Notes: generated from the letters alone by a model not told the origin. A stretch of 64,000 nucleotides of DNA from Ruminococcus sp. (GCA_029060305.1 JAIDUG010000056.1:62001-126000); one strand, 5' to 3'. Positions 8,407 to 16,437 are shown, counted from the first letter of the stretch. Made by a program: numbers and translations.

Positions 8407-8781
8407 TTGAAAAATCTTAAACATATAAAAGGCATTGACGAATTATTGAAAAAACTTCCTGAAAATTATCATGGTTGGTATAATTTCGGAAATATTATAA
8501 CTCTTAACTATGGGAAAGAATTTGACTATGAAAAAGAGTTTGATTATGTGGACTGTATAGAAATGGTTCTGACAGACGATGAACGTAAATACAAGATAAA
8601 TGTCAGATTAATTGATTGTGTGGGTGAAATGAGTTTCGATATAATTAATGGTTTCTGGTCGGGACTTACAATAGAATATCACGAAACTTATGATAAAAGA
8701 AAGTTTCTGTTTACAAGTTTTGAACAGGATATTTCTTTTGACGTATGGTGCAGGGATATTTCTGTAAAGTTGATTGAATAA
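8407..8781 (+). CDS. Hypothetical protein, 124 aa
   Basis: Frame of 124 residues starting at TTG 8407, preceded by GAAAGGAG at the right distance. Contains HGWYNFGN and alternating hydrophobic/acidic strands, so a soluble beta-rich protein is likely. No signal peptide or known motif. It follows the yjdF terminator by 20 bases and may be read through from yjdF. The pattern (small acidic protein with WYNF/GW motifs) is reminiscent of immunity or immunity-like proteins, but no toxin partner is adjacent, so I leave it unassigned. Confidence 0.6.
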   Translation: MKNLKHIKGIDELLKKLPENYHGWYNFGNIITLNYGKEFDYEKEFDYVDCIEMVLTDDERKYKINVRLIDCVGEMSFDIINGFWSGLTIEYHETYDKRKFLFTSFEQDISFDVWCRDISVKLIE

Positions 8782-8805
8782 AGTATATAAATGAAAATTA
8801 CTGAA

Positions 8806-10620
8806 TTATTTTTTCTTCTTACGGAGCAGGAACATTCTGCCACTGAATGGCGGTATATTCATTTCTATGCGATTTTCAACTGATGTGAAGTCTGTTCTTC
8901 CGTCGGGAGTCTGTCCGCTATAAATCTCATTGTCGGAATCAAGCAGTAATTCCACTTTATAGCCGTCGCCTATAGTTACCGAATAATTCGGCTGATACCA
9001 GTCTGAGAAGTTTATAACTGTCAGAATATCGCCGTCAGCACTTTTACGTCTTATTGAGTATATACAACGGTCGGGAGAATTGCAGTCTTCCCACATAAAA
9101 TTAGTAGGGTCGTAGTCATAGTGGAGTGCGTTGTATTTAAGATATATTTTGTTGAGTTTCTTTATGTATTCGCTGAAAGAATCGTGTATCGGATATTTCA
9201 ACATATTCCAGTCCTGTTCACGTTTTTCATTCCATTCGCGGAGCTGTCCTATTTCATTGCCCATAAAGTTGAGTTTTTTTCCGGGGTGGGACATCATAAA
9301 CATATAAAATGCCCTTGCCTGCGGAAACTTTTCCTCATAGTCACCGCTCATTTTCTGCGTGATTGTAGCCTTGCCGTGTACAACTTCATCGTGTGAAAGC
9401 GGAAGTATAAATTTTTCGTTGTAGAAATAAAGCATAGCAAAAGTCATTTTGTGGTAGTTACCGCTTCTGAACATAGGCGGACATTGCATATATTCAAGTG
9501 AATCGTGCATCCAGCCCAGACACCATTTATAGTCGAATCCTAAACCGCCTTCATTTACAGGTGCTGTTACTTTTGGATATGATGAAGAATCTTCAGCGGA
9601 AAGTATTGCGGACGGGTGACGTGCTTTAAGTCCGGAGTTCATACTTTTCAGAAAATCAATAGCACTTCTGTTTTCACCACGGTATTCATTACCCTGCCAG
9701 TAAATCATATTTCTGATAGCATCCATTCTGAGACCGTCGAAATGGTACATATCAAGCCAGTAGTTAGCGACCGACTGTATGAAAGTACGGACTTCACCTT
9801 TTGAGTGCATAAAGTTTCTGCTACCCCATTCATTGTAGCCCATATCGTTATCGGGAAATTCATAGAGATGTGTACCGTCATATTCAGTGAGTGCGTAATG
9901 GTCTACGGCAAAGTGAACCGGCACAAAGTCAACGATTACGCCTATACCTTTCTGGTGGCACTTGTCTACAAATTCCATAAGCTGTTTAGGAGTGCCGTAA
10001 CGTGAGGACGGTGCAAAAAATCCTGTTATCTGATACCCCCATGATTCATCGCTGGGGTGTTCGCTTACCGGCATAAGTTCAATGAAGTTATAGCCGTATT
10101 CAATTACATAGTCAATAAGCATATCGGCGATTTCAGAATAGTTATACCAGCCGTCCACATCATCTTCTTCCCTCTGATTTTCAGGTTTTTTTCTCCATGA
10201 ACCTAAATGTACCTCGTATATATTCATAGCCTTGTCACGACAGTCTGTACGTTGGTTTATCCATTTTGTATCGTGGAATCTATAGTTGTCAATTCTGCTT
10301 ATTACTGAACACGTACCGGGGCGGACTTCCATAGAATAGCCATAAGGGTCGCAATGGTCGATAAAGTTTCCCATTTTGTCGTATATTCTGTATTTGTAAC
10401 GCATACCCTCTTTAGCTTCGGGACAGGTCACTTCAAAGAAACGACCGTCCTCCACTCTGTCCATTGGAATATCTTCCCAGTCGCTGAAATCTCCGATAAG
10501 TGAAACTGCTGAGGCGTTGGGGGCGTATGTTCTGAAAACATTACCTTTTTTTGAATAGTGTACACCGAGATATTCATAGGCGTTAAAAATTTCTCCTTTG
10601 TAGAATCCGTAAATATCCAT
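8806..10620 (-). CDS. glgB: 1,4-alpha-glucan branching enzyme
   Basis: GH13 enzyme that makes alpha-1,6 branches in glycogen. 604 residues from the ATG at 10620, which has AAAGGAGAG upstream; a longer frame to 10704 has no ribosome site and crosses the promoter. N-terminal CBM48-type domain (about 20-110: YAPNASAVSLIGDFSDW). Catalytic barrel with the nucleophile motif GLRMDAIRNM, the acid/base motif LSAEDSSSYP and the conserved PLSHDEVVHGK. C-terminal all-beta domain ends the protein. Slightly shorter than the E. coli enzyme but usual for Clostridia. It stands alone, without glgCAP, and is divergent from a TetR-type regulator whose possible operator lies between them. Confidence 0.96.
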   Translation of the reverse strand: MDIYGFYKGEIFNAYEYLGVHYSKKGNVFRTYAPNASAVSLIGDFSDWEDIPMDRVEDGRFFEVTCPEAKEGMRYKYRIYDKMGNFIDHCDPYGYSMEVRPGTCSVISRIDNYRFHDTKWINQRTDCRDKAMNIYEVHLGSWRKKPENQREEDDVDGWYNYSEIADMLIDYVIEYGYNFIELMPVSEHPSDESWGYQITGFFAPSSRYGTPKQLMEFVDKCHQKGIGVIVDFVPVHFAVDHYALTEYDGTHLYEFPDNDMGYNEWGSRNFMHSKGEVRTFIQSVANYWLDMYHFDGLRMDAIRNMIYWQGNEYRGENRSAIDFLKSMNSGLKARHPSAILSAEDSSSYPKVTAPVNEGGLGFDYKWCLGWMHDSLEYMQCPPMFRSGNYHKMTFAMLYFYNEKFILPLSHDEVVHGKATITQKMSGDYEEKFPQARAFYMFMMSHPGKKLNFMGNEIGQLREWNEKREQDWNMLKYPIHDSFSEYIKKLNKIYLKYNALHYDYDPTNFMWEDCNSPDRCIYSIRRKSADGDILTVINFSDWYQPNYSVTIGDGYKVELLLDSDNEIYSGQTPDGRTDFTSVENRIEMNIPPFSGRMFLLRKKKK

Positions 10621-10643
10621 TGAAAAAAACTCTCCTTTTATGA

Positions 10644-10672
10644 TTGACATTTCCGCAATATGCGAGTATAAT
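10644..10672 (+). promoter_or_regulatory. Promoter of the TetR-type regulator
   Basis: Full consensus TTGACA (10644-10649), 17-base spacer, TATAAT (10667-10672). Confidence 0.8.
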
Positions 10673-10675
10673 ATA

Positions 10676-10704
10676 ATTATAAGATGAAGTCCGGAAGATT
10701 TCAA
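10676..10704 (-). promoter_or_regulatory. Promoter of glgB
   Basis: Minus strand TTGAAA (10704-10699), 17-base spacer, TATAAT (10681-10676). Its -10 box lies three bases from the -10 box of the rightward promoter, so both cannot be occupied at once. Confidence 0.7.
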
Positions 10705-10726
10705 TAAGCATTTTTTAAACTTATGT

Positions 10727-10753
10727 CAATTATACGACAGATGTCGTTAATTG
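10727..10753. promoter_or_regulatory. Palindrome, candidate TetR-family operator
   Basis: Left half CAATTATACGACA and right half TGTCGTTAATTG are inverted copies except for one inserted base, with a GA centre. It lies in the 5' leader of the TetR-type gene and upstream of the glgB -35 box, as expected for autoregulation. Confidence 0.55.
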
Positions 10754-10774
10754 TCTATTACAGGAGGGAAGTTT

Positions 10775-11308
10775 ATGGATTTAAGAGTAGAAAGAACAAA
10801 ACGCAGTATTATAAATGCATTTCTGAATCTGCGTTCACGCAAGCCACTTGAAAAAATTACTGTCAAGGAACTTGCTGAAATTGCACAGATAAACAAGGCG
10901 ACTTTTTATCTTCACTATCAGGATATATATGAACTGTCAGAATCACTGGAGCAGGACGTGATAAATTCCTCGCTTCTGAATATAGAACACCCCGACGCTG
11001 TTTTCAATGATACAAAGCTGTTTATCAGAGAACTTACCATATCAATTTCTGCAAATGAACAGCTTATCAAGATACTTTTTGAGGGCAACAGAAGTGGTCG
11101 TTTTATTGAACTCTTTGAAAAGGGTATCACCGATCTGATAAAGAAGTCATATCCTGAATATAGTCCCAGTGTGGAAAGAAAAATGGTTATGACATACCTT
11201 ATATACGGTGGGTATTATACTTATTTCAAATACTCTGATTACGGAATAGAACCTGTACTCCGTTTGATTGAAAAGTGTTCGTCAGCAATAATTGAACCTT
11301 ACAAATAA
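10775..11308 (+). CDS. TetR-family transcriptional regulator
   Basis: Protein of 177 residues from the ATG at 10775 (AGGAGGG upstream). N-terminal TetR helix-turn-helix at about 8-50: RTKRSIINAFLNLRSRKPLEKITVKELAEIAQINKATFYLHYQDIYEL, a typical match. The helical C-terminal domain (55-177) should bind a ligand; it resembles the TetR_C group seen with DhaS-like regulators. It is divergent from glgB, and a palindrome lies between promoter and start, so it probably represses itself and perhaps glgB. The ligand is unknown. Confidence 0.9.
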   Translation: MDLRVERTKRSIINAFLNLRSRKPLEKITVKELAEIAQINKATFYLHYQDIYELSESLEQDVINSSLLNIEHPDAVFNDTKLFIRELTISISANEQLIKILFEGNRSGRFIELFEKGITDLIKKSYPEYSPSVERKMVMTYLIYGGYYTYFKYSDYGIEPVLRLIEKCSSAIIEPYK

Positions 11309-11402
11309 AAAATTTTTGTTTTCTGAATAATTCCGTAATGTCCGTGATATAATATTAATGGCTCAGCAAGCCGGAAAAATATTTTTCAAGGAGATGTTCA
11401 TA

Positions 11403-11591
11403 ATGGAAAACAAAAAGAAAAACGACCATATCAAATGTACTGTTTCACAGTGCCAGCATAATATGGTGACCGAAAATTACTGTTCACTCGGCTGTATCTG
11501 CGTGGGTACTCATGAAGATAACCCGACCGTTCCTGAATGTACTGACTGTAATTCTTTCGTAAAGAGAACAGGTTGCTGTAACTGCGACTGA
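11403..11591 (+). CDS. DUF1540 small cysteine-rich protein
   Basis: Protein of 62 residues from the ATG at 11403 (AAGGAGATG upstream; the earlier in-frame ATG at 11358 has no site). The DUF1540 pattern is clear: IKCTVSQCQHN, YCSLGCICVG, PECTDCNSF, with eight or more Cys likely binding metal. A GCCNCD tail adds three more. Function of the family is unknown; it is common in anaerobic Clostridia. A TATAAT at 11348-11353 is a plausible -10 box, but no good -35 box is seen. Confidence 0.88.
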   Translation: MENKKKNDHIKCTVSQCQHNMVTENYCSLGCICVGTHEDNPTVPECTDCNSFVKRTGCCNCD

Positions 11592-11598
11592 TTCCATT

Positions 11599-11640
11599 AA
11601 TGTCCGGATACGCTCCGGACGATACATATAAAAAATTTTT
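11599..11640 (+). terminator. Possible terminator after the DUF1540 gene
   Basis: GTCCGGA / TCCGGAC hairpin with loop TACGC; the T run follows about 15 bases later, so its strength is uncertain. Confidence 0.45.
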
Positions 11641-11647
11641 TTCAGGC

Positions 11648-11676
11648 TTGCAATATTTCTCAGAATCGTGTATAAT
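11648..11676 (+). promoter_or_regulatory. Promoter of ireB
   Basis: TTGCAA (11648-11653), 17-base spacer, TATAAT (11671-11676), giving a leader of about 195 bases before ireB. Confidence 0.7.
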
Positions 11677-11786
11677 ATAATGGGGAAAATTTTTGAAAGT
11701 CGTTTTATACGTCTCACTAAAAAAACATCGTCCGTATTGCAGGAATCAGGTGTGTTTATTTTATGTAATGCGGAGGAGCTTTATTC

Positions 11787-11807
11787 ATGTGCGGAAACTG
11801 GTTATAA
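11787..11807 (+). CDS. Possible upstream leader peptide of six codons
   Basis: ATG at 11787 sits eight bases after a very strong ribosome site GGAGGAG (11772-11778) and encodes MCGNWL before TAA. It lies inside the ireB leader, just before a hairpin TACTTCC (11813-11819) / GGAAGTA (11844-11850). Too short to be a conventional protein; it would be a leader peptide if used. Confidence 0.4.
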   Translation: MCGNWL

Positions 11808-11876
11808 GAAAATACTTCCCTGTACTTTCCGGAGAATTTTTCTGGAAGTAACTTCAATCGTAAGGAGGCTTTTTTA

Positions 11877-12122
11877 ATGAATGATAAAACAATGACTTTT
11901 TCCATGAATGATGATAAGGAAAGTGAACTCAAGAAGAATCTCACTATCATCTATGACGCTCTTATGCAGAAAGGTTATGACCCGATAAGCCAGATTGTAG
12001 GATATATTCTGTCTGAAGACCCTACTTACATAACAACCTACAATAACGCAAGAAATTTAATCCGTCATATTGACCGTGATGAGCTTCTGAAAGTTCTTGT
12101 AAGTTCCTATCTCAATTCATAA
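11877..12122 (+). CDS. ireB: IreB family regulatory phosphoprotein (UPF0297)
   Basis: Protein of 81 residues with AAGGAGG upstream. Strong match to the IreB/YrzL family: [49 protein letters not shown]. In Enterococcus, IreB is phosphorylated on Thr by the PASTA kinase IreK and affects cephalosporin tolerance. A Thr-rich start ([10 protein letters not shown]) matches the known phospho-site region. The PASTA kinase at 39157 and phosphatase at 38407 would be its natural partners here. In many Firmicutes ireB precedes yrrK (ruvX) and yrzB; those are not here. Confidence 0.93.
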   Translation: MNDKTMTFSMNDDKESELKKNLTIIYDALMQKGYDPISQIVGYILSEDPTYITTYNNARNLIRHIDRDELLKVLVSSYLNS

Positions 12123-12123
12123 C

Positions 12124-12167
12124 TTTTTCCGGTACTGCACGGACAAGTGCAGGGGAAATTCCGGAAA
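12124..12167 (+). other. Nested hairpin after ireB
   Basis: TTTTCCGG pairs with CCGGAAAA, enclosing CTGCAC (12135-12140)/GTGCAG (12147-12152). It has no T run. Could be an mRNA 3' stabiliser or part of a processed end. Confidence 0.4.
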
Positions 12168-12188
12168 ATCCCACTTTTAAATAATATA

Positions 12189-12218
12189 AACGACAGCGTA
12201 ACAGGCTGTCGTTTTTTA
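12189..12218. terminator. Bidirectional terminator
   Basis: AACGACAGC (12189-12197) pairs with GCTGTCGTT (12205-12213), followed by T run; on the minus strand A-rich flank gives a T run too. Serves ireB and the small gene at 12224. Confidence 0.8.
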
Positions 12219-12223
12219 TTCAG

Positions 12224-12361
12224 TCAAAAATTAATCAGTTCAATGATTAATTCAAATATAAATTCAATTATGTCACAGAAAAATTCAACTCCGTTCTCTC
12301 TGTTGCGGGACTTCTTTTTCTTGAGTTTGGTTTTTTCTTTCTTTTTCAGATGAACTTTCAT
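12224..12361 (-). CDS. Small basic-amphipathic protein, 45 aa
   Basis: Read from the ATG at 12361, which has a near-perfect AGGAGGTG six bases upstream; a longer frame to 12553 has no such site. The first ~25 residues are very basic (KKKEKTKLKKKKSRNR), the last ~20 are hydrophobic with acidic residues (FFCDIIEFIFELIIELINF). Such a build could associate with membrane or nucleic acid. No family recognised. It is convergent with ireB across a shared terminator and divergent from the deacetylase gene. Confidence 0.6.
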   Translation of the reverse strand: MKVHLKKKEKTKLKKKKSRNRENGVEFFCDIIEFIFELIIELINF

Positions 12362-12467
12362 TTTACACCTCCTGTGGATATTTTTACTTGTCATATTGTT
12401 TTCAGATACGGTTATAATACTACTGCGGAGGTAATCCGCAATATTCAATAAGGAAATCACAACGCCA

Positions 12468-13208
12468 ATGATGAAAAAAATATTTCCTGCAATTGCGTTG
12501 ATAACGGCTGGAATTATTCCTACTACTTCAGTATACGCCGTTGATAACACCAAGATAGGTTATGGGCAGGGAAACGCTGTTGACGGGAAAAACCGTCCTA
12601 CAGATGCACTGTCATTCAACGACCGTTACGGTGATTACGATGCTTATGCGATTTCAGGGGACGAAAATCGTATAATAATAACTTTCGACCAAGGGTACGA
12701 AAACGGTTATACGGAAAAGATTCTCGATACGCTGAAAGAAAAAAACGTCAAGGCAATATTTTTCCTTACAGGTGACTATGCAAAAAAGGAAAAAGCACTT
12801 GTACAGCGTATGATTGATGAAGGTCATGTCCTCGGAAATCATGGTATGCGTCACGCAAGTCTGCCTACTTTATCGAAAAAAGAAGCAGAAGAAGAAATCA
12901 TGTCCCTGCATGAATATGTAATGAACAATTATGGTTATCAGATGCAGTATTTCCGTTGTCCGTGCGGTGAGTATTCCGAACAGGCTTTACAGACTATTCA
13001 GAAGTGCGGATACAAAACTTTATTCTGGAGTTTTGCTTATGTGGACTGGAAAACAGACAGTCAGCCAGCTCCGGCAATGGGGATAAAAAAACTCTCAGAA
13101 TCTGCACACGGCGGTGAAATACTGCTTCTGCACTCTGTATCGTCAACCAATGCCGAAATTTTAGGCGAGGTTATCGATAATTTCAGAAAGCAGGGTTTCA
13201 CAGTATAA
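12468..13208 (+). CDS. pdaA: PdaA-like polysaccharide deacetylase
   Basis: Secreted or membrane-anchored NodB-type deacetylase, 246 residues. Signal peptide at 1-24 (IFPAIALITAGIIPTTSVYA). PdaA hallmarks: TFDQGYENGYT (PdaA of Bacillus has TFDNG in place of the usual TFDDG), metal-binding HGMRH, RCPCGEYSEQ, and LLLHSVSS. PdaA removes acetyl from muramic acid so that muramic-delta-lactam, the mark of spore cortex, can form. Here the second residue of the Asp pair is Gln rather than Asn, and Cys replaces a Pro in the RPPxG motif. Could instead be a vegetative peptidoglycan deacetylase. AAGGAA lies about 13 bases upstream. Confidence 0.85.
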   Translation: MMKKIFPAIALITAGIIPTTSVYAVDNTKIGYGQGNAVDGKNRPTDALSFNDRYGDYDAYAISGDENRIIITFDQGYENGYTEKILDTLKEKNVKAIFFLTGDYAKKEKALVQRMIDEGHVLGNHGMRHASLPTLSKKEAEEEIMSLHEYVMNNYGYQMQYFRCPCGEYSEQALQTIQKCGYKTLFWSFAYVDWKTDSQPAPAMGIKKLSESAHGGEILLLHSVSSTNAEILGEVIDNFRKQGFTV

Positions 13209-13218
13209 CACACACACA

Positions 13219-13258
13219 AACGGATGTATCTTTTAAAAGGTACGTCCGTACTTTTTTA
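13219..13258 (+). terminator. Rho-independent terminator
   Basis: ACGGATGTATC and GGTACGTCCGT form an imperfect hairpin followed by CTTTTTT. Confidence 0.75.
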
Positions 13259-13261
13259 TGT

Positions 13262-14209
13262 TTATTCAACCGGTATATCTGGGTATGTGTTGTCAACCGG
13301 TTCTTCTGTATACTGAGGAGTATTATAAGAGGGTGACGAATTTTCAATATCGTCAAGGTCGATATTTACCAACATTCCTCCGTCGTTTCCCGTAACTTTC
13401 GGCATTACACCATTCCATTTCTGAATCTGTTCGTAAGCGATTACTTTCGGTGTGAGTGATTTTTCCAGAAGTTGATTAGCGTCTGCCTGAGCCTGTGCTT
13501 CTGCAAGAATTGCCTCAGCTTCTGCCTTTGCGGAAATGACTTTCTTTTCTGCCTCAGCATTTGCAATAACTATTGCCTGTTCCTGTTCTGTTTTTGTCTT
13601 GAGGAGATTCTGTTCAGCAACCTGTTTTGCCTCGATAGCGTTGTTGAACTCTGACGAGAAGTCAAAGTTTACGATATTGAATTTTTCTATGTATATTCCG
13701 TAATCTTGTAATTTTTTCTCCAGTGATTCCTTTACATCGTCCGCTACCGTCTGACGTGCTGTAATAAGCTGTTCTGCTGTGTAATTTGCAGTTGCTGACT
13801 TGAAACATTCCTGTACTACCGGAGTTATCAGAATAGTCTGATAGTCGATACCTACGTTTTTGTACATATCGGGGGACTTGTCGGAAATAAGCCTGTAGTT
13901 TACTGCAAGTGTACTGCTTACTGTCTGCAAGTCCTTTGAAACTGCTGAGGCAGGTGTTTCATATACCTGAATTTTGTTGGACATATTTTCTACCGACTGC
14001 ACAAAAGGTATTTTGAAGTGTGCACCCTCCTGAAAAGATGATTCAGAAACTTTTCCTAAAGTGAGAACTACACCAGTATTACCGGCAGGGACTATCGTGA
14101 ATGACGATACAATCAAAGCGATTGCAACCACACCTATTACTGCCCATTTCACTCCTTTGAAGTTTCTTTTTACAGAGCCGTCGCTGTTTAATTCGTGTAT
14201 TCTTGCCAT
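13262..14209 (-). CDS. SPFH/prohibitin-domain membrane protein
   Basis: Protein of 315 residues with AAAAGGAGAG before the ATG. One membrane segment at about 22-42 (WAVIGVVAIALIVSSFTIV), then the SPFH domain at about 42-215 (VPAGNTGVVLTLGKVSESSFQEGAHFKIPFVQSV), then an Ala/Glu-rich coiled coil (AEAEKKVISAKAEAEAILAEAQAQADA) and an acidic Pro-rich tail. This is the prohibitin/HflC type of scaffold that forms ring assemblies in the membrane and controls proteases or organises microdomains. It lies 15 bases after the DUF1836 regulator gene, so the two form an operon. Confidence 0.9.
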   Translation of the reverse strand: MARIHELNSDGSVKRNFKGVKWAVIGVVAIALIVSSFTIVPAGNTGVVLTLGKVSESSFQEGAHFKIPFVQSVENMSNKIQVYETPASAVSKDLQTVSSTLAVNYRLISDKSPDMYKNVGIDYQTILITPVVQECFKSATANYTAEQLITARQTVADDVKESLEKKLQDYGIYIEKFNIVNFDFSSEFNNAIEAKQVAEQNLLKTKTEQEQAIVIANAEAEKKVISAKAEAEAILAEAQAQADANQLLEKSLTPKVIAYEQIQKWNGVMPKVTGNDGGMLVNIDLDDIENSSPSYNTPQYTEEPVDNTYPDIPVE

Positions 14210-14224
14210 AAAAAATCTCTCCTT

Positions 14225-14809
14225 TTAGTTATTCTGCATTTCGTCAAGGATTACTGTTAAAACCTTATCCATTTCATTTTTGATACAGGAACTTCTGTAA
14301 CCCATAATCATAACAAACATTGCGTTATGTAATTTATATTCATCTGAACGTATGTGTATTTCGTTTGTACACTGTTCAAGCTCACGTTTTATAAGTTTTT
14401 GGATAGATTTTGCCTCAAAAGCACCCTCGTCTTCTGCTGTGAAAATGATTCTGCAAAGTATGTTATATAAAACGTCGTCGTCTATAATGTCGTCGGAAGT
14501 ATCTTCAACGTCGCCGTTGACGTACTCCATAAGGCGTGCAATATCTTCAAGTTTCATTGCGTTTCTGAGCATATTCATAAGCAGTATTCGCTGTACCTGC
14601 TTTTTGGAATATTTTTTTCCGTGAGTAGCTGATACCCACCCTCTTTTTATCCAGTTTTGTATTGTACTTCCTGTAAGCCCTGTAAGTTTTGATAACTGCG
14701 AAAGTGTAAGTCCGCCGGTAGCTTCAAGCACTGGTGCAATTGTGGAAAATGCTTCTTCTCTTGCCTGTTCGCTGAATTTGAGTGTTGTACCTGGAATATA
14801 ACGATTCAT
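14225..14809 (-). CDS. DUF1836 MerR-like regulator
   Basis: Protein of 194 residues from the ATG at 14809 (AGGAGTTG upstream; the longer frame has no site). Helix-turn-helix at about 35-75: LTLSQLSKLTGLTGSTIQNWIKRGWVS, followed by KKYSKKQVQRILLMNML, the DUF1836 pattern. The helical C-terminal part is acidic. Probably a DNA-binding regulator controlling its own operon with the SPFH protein. Promoter at 14840-14868. Confidence 0.88.
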   Translation of the reverse strand: MNRYIPGTTLKFSEQAREEAFSTIAPVLEATGGLTLSQLSKLTGLTGSTIQNWIKRGWVSATHGKKYSKKQVQRILLMNMLRNAMKLEDIARLMEYVNGDVEDTSDDIIDDDVLYNILCRIIFTAEDEGAFEAKSIQKLIKRELEQCTNEIHIRSDEYKLHNAMFVMIMGYRSSCIKNEMDKVLTVILDEMQNN

Positions 14810-14839
14810 GTTCTTCAACTCCTGTAATATGATGATATG

Positions 14840-14868
14840 ATTATAACATAAGGTCGTATGAACTGCAA
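14840..14868 (-). promoter_or_regulatory. Promoter of the DUF1836-SPFH operon
   Basis: Minus strand TTGCAG (14868-14863), 17-base spacer, TATAAT (14845-14840). Confidence 0.7.
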
Positions 14869-15000
14869 GTGCTGTCTCTTGACGAAAATACATGTTTTTC
14901 TGGATTTTTTGTAAAATAACTTCTTATTTCTTGTTTTTTCGTAATTTTTCGTAATTATAGATTATGTCATATAGTATTCCAATCTTTTTTTTAAAAGCTG

Positions 15001-15029
15001 TTGAATTTTTCTGAAATTTGTGTTATACT
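15001..15029 (+). promoter_or_regulatory. Promoter of the proBA operon
   Basis: TTGAAT (15001-15006), 17-base spacer, TATACT (15024-15029). Confidence 0.65.
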
Positions 15030-15117
15030 TTAAAAAGCAGATACTTTTAAAATATTCCGGCATGACTGTACGCCGTTAAAGAATAGTCACCGTATATTGT
15101 ACGGTAGGAGGAAATGT

Positions 15118-15483
15118 ATGAATTTTTCTGATTTGTTTTTAACTATGGCTCAGACTACAGAAATTGACCAGACTTCACTGTTTCCGTTTCCGTTCAGTCT
15201 GCACCTTTTATTCTGTTGTTTTTCGCTGATATTCTTTTTATTCAGGTTTATCAAGGAAAAATATCCGTATCAGATTATAATGGCAGTTGCGATACCGTTT
15301 TCTCTGGTAATATGGATTTCAGAAAGCAAGCCACTTTTTTATACGGTCGGAATCGTTGAGACAGTATTGTTACTTACCGCTTTTATAACATCTTTGGTTT
15401 TCAGGACGAAAGAACCTGTTGCAGAAACTCTGTCCGAAAGTGCTGAAGAAATTTCGGCAGAAATTCAGGACGAGGAGGAATAA
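15118..15483 (+). CDS. Small integral membrane protein
   Basis: Protein of 121 residues from the ATG at 15118 (TAGGAGGAAA upstream). Three hydrophobic segments: about 26-45 (LHLLFCCFSLIFFLFRF), 54-70 (QIIMAVAIPFSLVIWIS) and 77-98 (LFYTVGIVETVLLLTAFITSLVF), then an acidic cytoplasmic tail ending in DEEE. No family recognised. It leads an operon with the dehydrogenase 3 bases downstream, so its role may be tied to proline or hydroxy-acid metabolism, but this is a guess. Confidence 0.75.
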   Translation: MNFSDLFLTMAQTTEIDQTSLFPFPFSLHLLFCCFSLIFFLFRFIKEKYPYQIIMAVAIPFSLVIWISESKPLFYTVGIVETVLLLTAFITSLVFRTKEPVAETLSESAEEISAEIQDEEE

Positions 15484-15486
15484 GTT

Positions 15487-16437
15487 ATGAAAATAGCTGT
15501 CCTTGACTGGTACACCGTAAATATAAGCGGAGATATTTCAACCACATCTCTTGAGAAACTCGGAGATGTGAAAATAATTCCGCTTACTTCTCCGGAAGAA
15601 ACTGCTGAAAATATAGGAGATGCTGAAATAGTCCTCTGTAACAAGGTTATGATTACACGTGAAGTAATTGATAAATGTCCGAATATTAAATATATAGGAC
15701 TTTTTGCGACCGGTTACAACAATATTGACATAGAGTATGCAAAAGAAAAAAATATTACCGTATGTAATGCAGGCTCTTACTCAACAAACGCGGTTGCACA
15801 ACAGACTTTTGCGTATATTCTCGACTACTGCAATAAAATCCGTGATTATGACATTGCTGTAAAAAACGGCGAATGGGAAAAATTTCCCTCATTTTCATAT
15901 TTCCCGATACCTACTGCTGAACTTGCAGGAAAAACTATTTCAATAGTCGGATATGGTTCAATCGGAAGAAAAGTTGCTGAACTTGCAAAGGCTTTTGATA
16001 TGAACATTGTAATAAGTACACGTACAAAACCGGTTGACTGTCCATATGAAGTTACGGACGTTATGACAGCAGTTAAAAAAGCTGATATACTTACGTTCCA
16101 TTGTCCGCTCACAGAAAAGACAAAAGGCATTATAAATGCTGAACTGCTTTCGGAAATGAAGCAGACAGCGATTCTTATAAATACGTCAAGGGGAGCAGTC
16201 GTAAATGAAAAAGACCTTGCGGAAGCACTCAATCAGGAGAAGATTGCCGGTGCATATCTTGATGTTCTCGAAAAAGAACCTATGTCGCCTGATACTCCGT
16301 TGAAAAACGCTCGTAACTGCGTTATAACTCCGCATACGTCGTGGGCGTCTTTTGAGACAAGAAACCGTCTTGTAGGAATAGTATGCGAAAATATAAAGGC
16401 TTGGCTGAACGGTACTCCCGTTAATAAAGTAAACTAA
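15487..16437 (+). CDS. D-2-hydroxyacid dehydrogenase (glycerate/hydroxypyruvate reductase-like)
   Basis: Protein of 316 residues, NAD-dependent reduction of a 2-oxoacid to a D-2-hydroxyacid. The nucleotide-binding motif is GYGSIGRKVAELAKAF (about 155-170). Catalytic set: Arg in NTSRGAVVNE (about 235), Glu in VLEKEPMS (about 264) and His in ITPHTSWASF (about 282), with the His-x3-Trp of this family. Closest known group is hydroxypyruvate/glycerate dehydrogenase; lactate dehydrogenase of the D type is less likely. It sits between the small membrane protein and proB and is cotranscribed with them. Confidence 0.9.
   Translation: MKIAVLDWYTVNISGDISTTSLEKLGDVKIIPLTSPEETAENIGDAEIVLCNKVMITREVIDKCPNIKYIGLFATGYNNIDIEYAKEKNITVCNAGSYSTNAVAQQTFAYILDYCNKIRDYDIAVKNGEWEKFPSFSYFPIPTAELAGKTISIVGYGSIGRKVAELAKAFDMNIVISTRTKPVDCPYEVTDVMTAVKKADILTFHCPLTEKTKGIINAELLSEMKQTAILINTSRGAVVNEKDLAEALNQEKIAGAYLDVLEKEPMSPDTPLKNARNCVITPHTSWASFETRNRLVGIVCENIKAWLNGTPVNKVN

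Noticed and set aside
11668..11877. Open frame of 69 residues upstream of ireB
   Set aside because: Its ATG lies within the -10 box of the ireB promoter and has no ribosome site; it is a leader region, not a gene.
12147..12353. Frame of 68 residues on the plus strand
   Set aside because: It runs through a terminator and antisense to the well-supported small gene at 12224-12361, with no ribosome site.
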